Source: Cinclus cinclus (Eukaryota; Chordata; Aves; Passeriformes; Cinclidae). From it: 64,000 bases of DNA. The stretch lies in assembly GCF_963662255.1 (NCBI RefSeq), contig NC_085048.1, forward strand, positions 98,872,229-98,936,228, written 5' to 3'. Below are positions 61,481 to 64,000 of this stretch, in pieces. The position numbers and the translations under genes were made by a program. Position 1 is the stretch's first letter. Every line of letters begins with the position of its first letter. The notes beneath the pieces were generated by a model that worked only from the letters and a program-made list of their open reading frames with translations, made no database searches and had not been told where the DNA came from.

Positions 61481-62514
61481 AAGGAGAATAGCAGAGAAGG
61501 CATTATATTGCTGGCTGTTCTTTCCATAAGTGCTTACAAGACTAAATTCTCTGAGAAAATTAATCTTTTGAATGGATACTAACACAGTTTGCCAAGTACT
61601 CAAAGAAAATGAATACTCTTATGACATTCAAAGAGTATGGTAAATTATGAAAGCATTTTTGTCACATATTCTCTTATAAATGCTGCAGGGTTTTATTCTT
61701 TTACAAATTTCTCTAATGTTTGTTGGTCTGGACCAAACCTAGCTATCTGTCTCCTCAGCTCTGAGATGAATTTAATTTTGCTAGCTTTCTTTTTAAACTA
61801 GCAAGAGTTTTATGTCCTCTGAAGAGCAGGCTCAAACAGGCTGTTTTTAGTAACATTTCTACTGAGTATTTTTGGTAGTTCTTTAGTTCAAGTAAACAGA
61901 ACTTTTTTAAACCTAAAAATAAGTAGATAGCTCAAAGCAAAACAGATTTTGAAGGCCAATTAGCAATAGAAGTCCCCAAGTTTAACTTAGCTGAATATCT
62001 TGTCCAGAGTTTAAATTAAAACAAATTATGCACAGCTACTAAATGGCTCCATACATGCTTAGGGCAATACTTGCTCCCCCTTTAGGAGACACAGTTTTTC
62101 TGTTACAATCATGCTGGACTAAAGCTGGACAGATATATAATGTCTCTATGTATTTAAAATTTTCAGAACCTCACAAAATCCAGTAGTGCTGCTAAAATGA
62201 GCTTGTTAAGATTTCTATTTGTTCTGTCCCATTTTTTTCAGCTACTACAAGCAGATGGATGTTGGCACTGGTGTCTGTAGATTAGTACAGTTTCGGTGGT
62301 ATTATAGGGAAAAGTAGAACAGCTGGGCTGCCATTTGATGAATCAAAAAAAAATGTGTGAAAAATTATTACAGAAACAGGACTCAAACTCTATGTATGCT
62401 AAACTAACCACATTTATGGAGTTTCTCCAGCTTGTAACCCAAGTAATCTAGTTTTCTTTTTAAAAAGTGTCCATAACTATTACATTTGCAACATTATCTC
62501 TATGAATATGGACC

Positions 62515-62580
62515 CTCGTATGTCACTGGATCTAGTTCCATTGACTTCAATGGTCTGAGTTATACTGATGATGAACACTT
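62515..62580. repeat. CATTGACTT-core repeat relic with intact core
   Basis: CCATTGACTTCAATGG at 62,538-62,553 is the intact near-palindromic core of the old repeat family seen elsewhere in this window. It is followed by TCTGAGTTATACTGATGATG, in keeping with the 'GAGTTAYACTGAT' continuation I recall from reptile and bird sequences. Confidence 0.5.
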
Positions 62581-64000
62581 ACTGTTAATAGTTTTAGACA
62601 AAAACAAAAATAGTCAAGCTTATACTTGTATAATGTTCCCTACTCATTCACATGGAAAAGTATCAAATGAGTTGAGATTTTATCTGCAAGGAATATGTAA
62701 TTTTAGAAAACAAAAACTAATACATTACAAACCATTCATATCTGTATTCTACATTCAACAAATAATTTATCTGAGTTTTTTTATAATGTATGTTGCAATG
62801 ATGCAAGTCTACTTTCAAGTATTAAAAGTTCCTTTATCAGTGTGCTGTGTTGCCTCTCTACACAATATTCCAGGGGTGTGTAACTTCTGGAACTCCAGGA
62901 GTGTGCAACACCCTAGTGTAGAGTAAGTACCATACATGCACTCAGAAGAGTTAATTACTGTTACAAGGCATCGCAATCAAATTATGCAATTTGAAAGTGG
63001 GCAAAGGGTGGGAAAAGAAAACAAAACACAACAGAGAGGAGAGGTGAATGGCCAAGGGTGCAGAGAACAGAATCTCATGACCAAGGAATTTAGCAAAAAT
63101 GCATGTTAATGATGTAGGAATGTGCTCTGGGTTTGTTTTTGTGTATTCACACAGACTCTGCAGTGATTAAAGCCATGGCTAACCACTGACAGACTGAAAA
63201 TATAATGGCAGCATTGATTAGAAATGTGGAACACTAAATCGTGTGAGGAATGAGGCAAATACAGACTTTTCCATTTTAAATTTTAGGCTTCCAGTTAGTC
63301 ACTGATTTAAACTAGTGGCATCCCAGACATGTAAGAAAACATATTTGTCAATCATCATATCAGCAGAATGCTATTTTAGTGGCATAATCCATGTTATTTG
63401 AGTATATGTGAACTTCCTATGCTTTGTTTCACTTGCACAAGATCTGCCTATGGCATAGCTCAAACGTTCAAATAAAGTGACTGTTGCTGTGTACATTGCT
63501 ATTTCAGGTCATATGGCACTTGCTTCGATAGAAGAGGTTGCTAATTAAGCAATAACAATTAAGGCACTGGACATTTCCTGCAGACTAATGACCAGCTAGG
63601 AGGAGCTGTGCCAAGGGCCATTAACCCCAGCCAGTCACTCACTGTGATGGGACAGATTTCTTTGAAGAACATTAATGTTTGAAAATAACAAGGGCAGTTC
63701 TGGACATAATATAAATGTAAACAGGAATGACTCAAATTAAGTACATCATGATGGTTTGTGTAGTAAACCCCAGGTCTCTTCTGTATTATGAGTAAGATAG
63801 GAAAATGGATAGCAAGAAAATGGTACATCAAAGAATATTAAATGCCATTAAGAGCTCAAGTTTCTCTGAACTGCTTTCTTCACACCTGCCTCCTTGTATG
63901 TTTCCTCTTCTGATGATAATTTGCAACTTTGGTTATCATCACAAATTCTGATACTTTAGCAAAAGCGGGTACCTACCAGTGCTCTTGGTAAAAGGTCGAC

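Larger units (their letters stand above)
56916..64000. other. Non-coding stretch, no gene recognised
   Basis: AT-rich DNA to the window edge. It contains a 20-base perfect palindrome at 59,305, a T27 run at 60,056, a small hairpin at 61,463 and a CATTGACTT-core relic at 62.5 kb. ORFs, including a 146-codon one at 62,486-62,926 that starts with TTG and overlaps the relic, show no recognisable family. Confidence 0.55.

Noticed and set aside
62486..62926. 146-codon plus-strand ORF as a gene
   Set aside because: It starts with TTG, overlaps a decayed interspersed repeat and shows no domain; it is compatible with a chance ORF.

Overview
This window looks like a gene desert from a bird genome, most likely a passerine. 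The DNA is AT-rich, has no compact genes in a row and no bacterial or viral layout, and every protein-coding-sized ORF is short. The recognisable landmarks are interspersed repeats typical of birds: young and ancient CR1 LINE copies, two LTRs of endogenous-retrovirus type, and a short element whose tRNA-Ile-like head is joined to a CR1-like tail. That last arrangement is the one I remember for the passerine SINE called TguSINE1, so it is the main reason for suggesting a passerine. The species cannot be named from the sequence alone.

Layout. 1-4,100 is unannotated AT-rich DNA. At 4.1-4.8 kb lie a possible LINE tail relic and a short CR1 3' end. 4.8-31.3 kb is almost all single-copy-looking non-coding DNA with one old CR1 end near 11.3 kb, a GC-rich patch at 16.7-17.0 kb and scattered decayed copies of an old repeat with a near-palindromic CCATTGACTTCAATGG core. 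A likely solo LTR is at 31.3-31.65 kb. A 1.5-kb antisense CR1, lacking most of its reverse-transcriptase catalytic part, is at 35.75-37.26 kb. The SINE is at 43.3 kb. A long ancient antisense CR1 is at 44.6-45.9 kb, followed by a solo LTR at 46.23-46.72 kb and a possible upstream piece of the same ancient CR1 at 48.1-48.5 kb. Two sense-strand CR1 3' ends lie in tandem at 56.0-56.9 kb. The rest, to 64 kb, is AT-rich with microsatellites and short perfect hairpins.

No exon of a known protein, functional tRNA, rRNA, snRNA or CRISPR array was recognised. Introns of a very large gene, lncRNA exons and conserved enhancers cannot be excluded, because these need alignment or expression data. The ORFs inside the repeats are either LINE remnants or antisense shadows of them. 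I found no convincing novel system. The best leads are a strong two-segment hairpin at 33,954-34,003, a protein-like minus-strand ORF at 54,569-54,886, the apparently split ancient CR1, and the family of near-palindromic relics.
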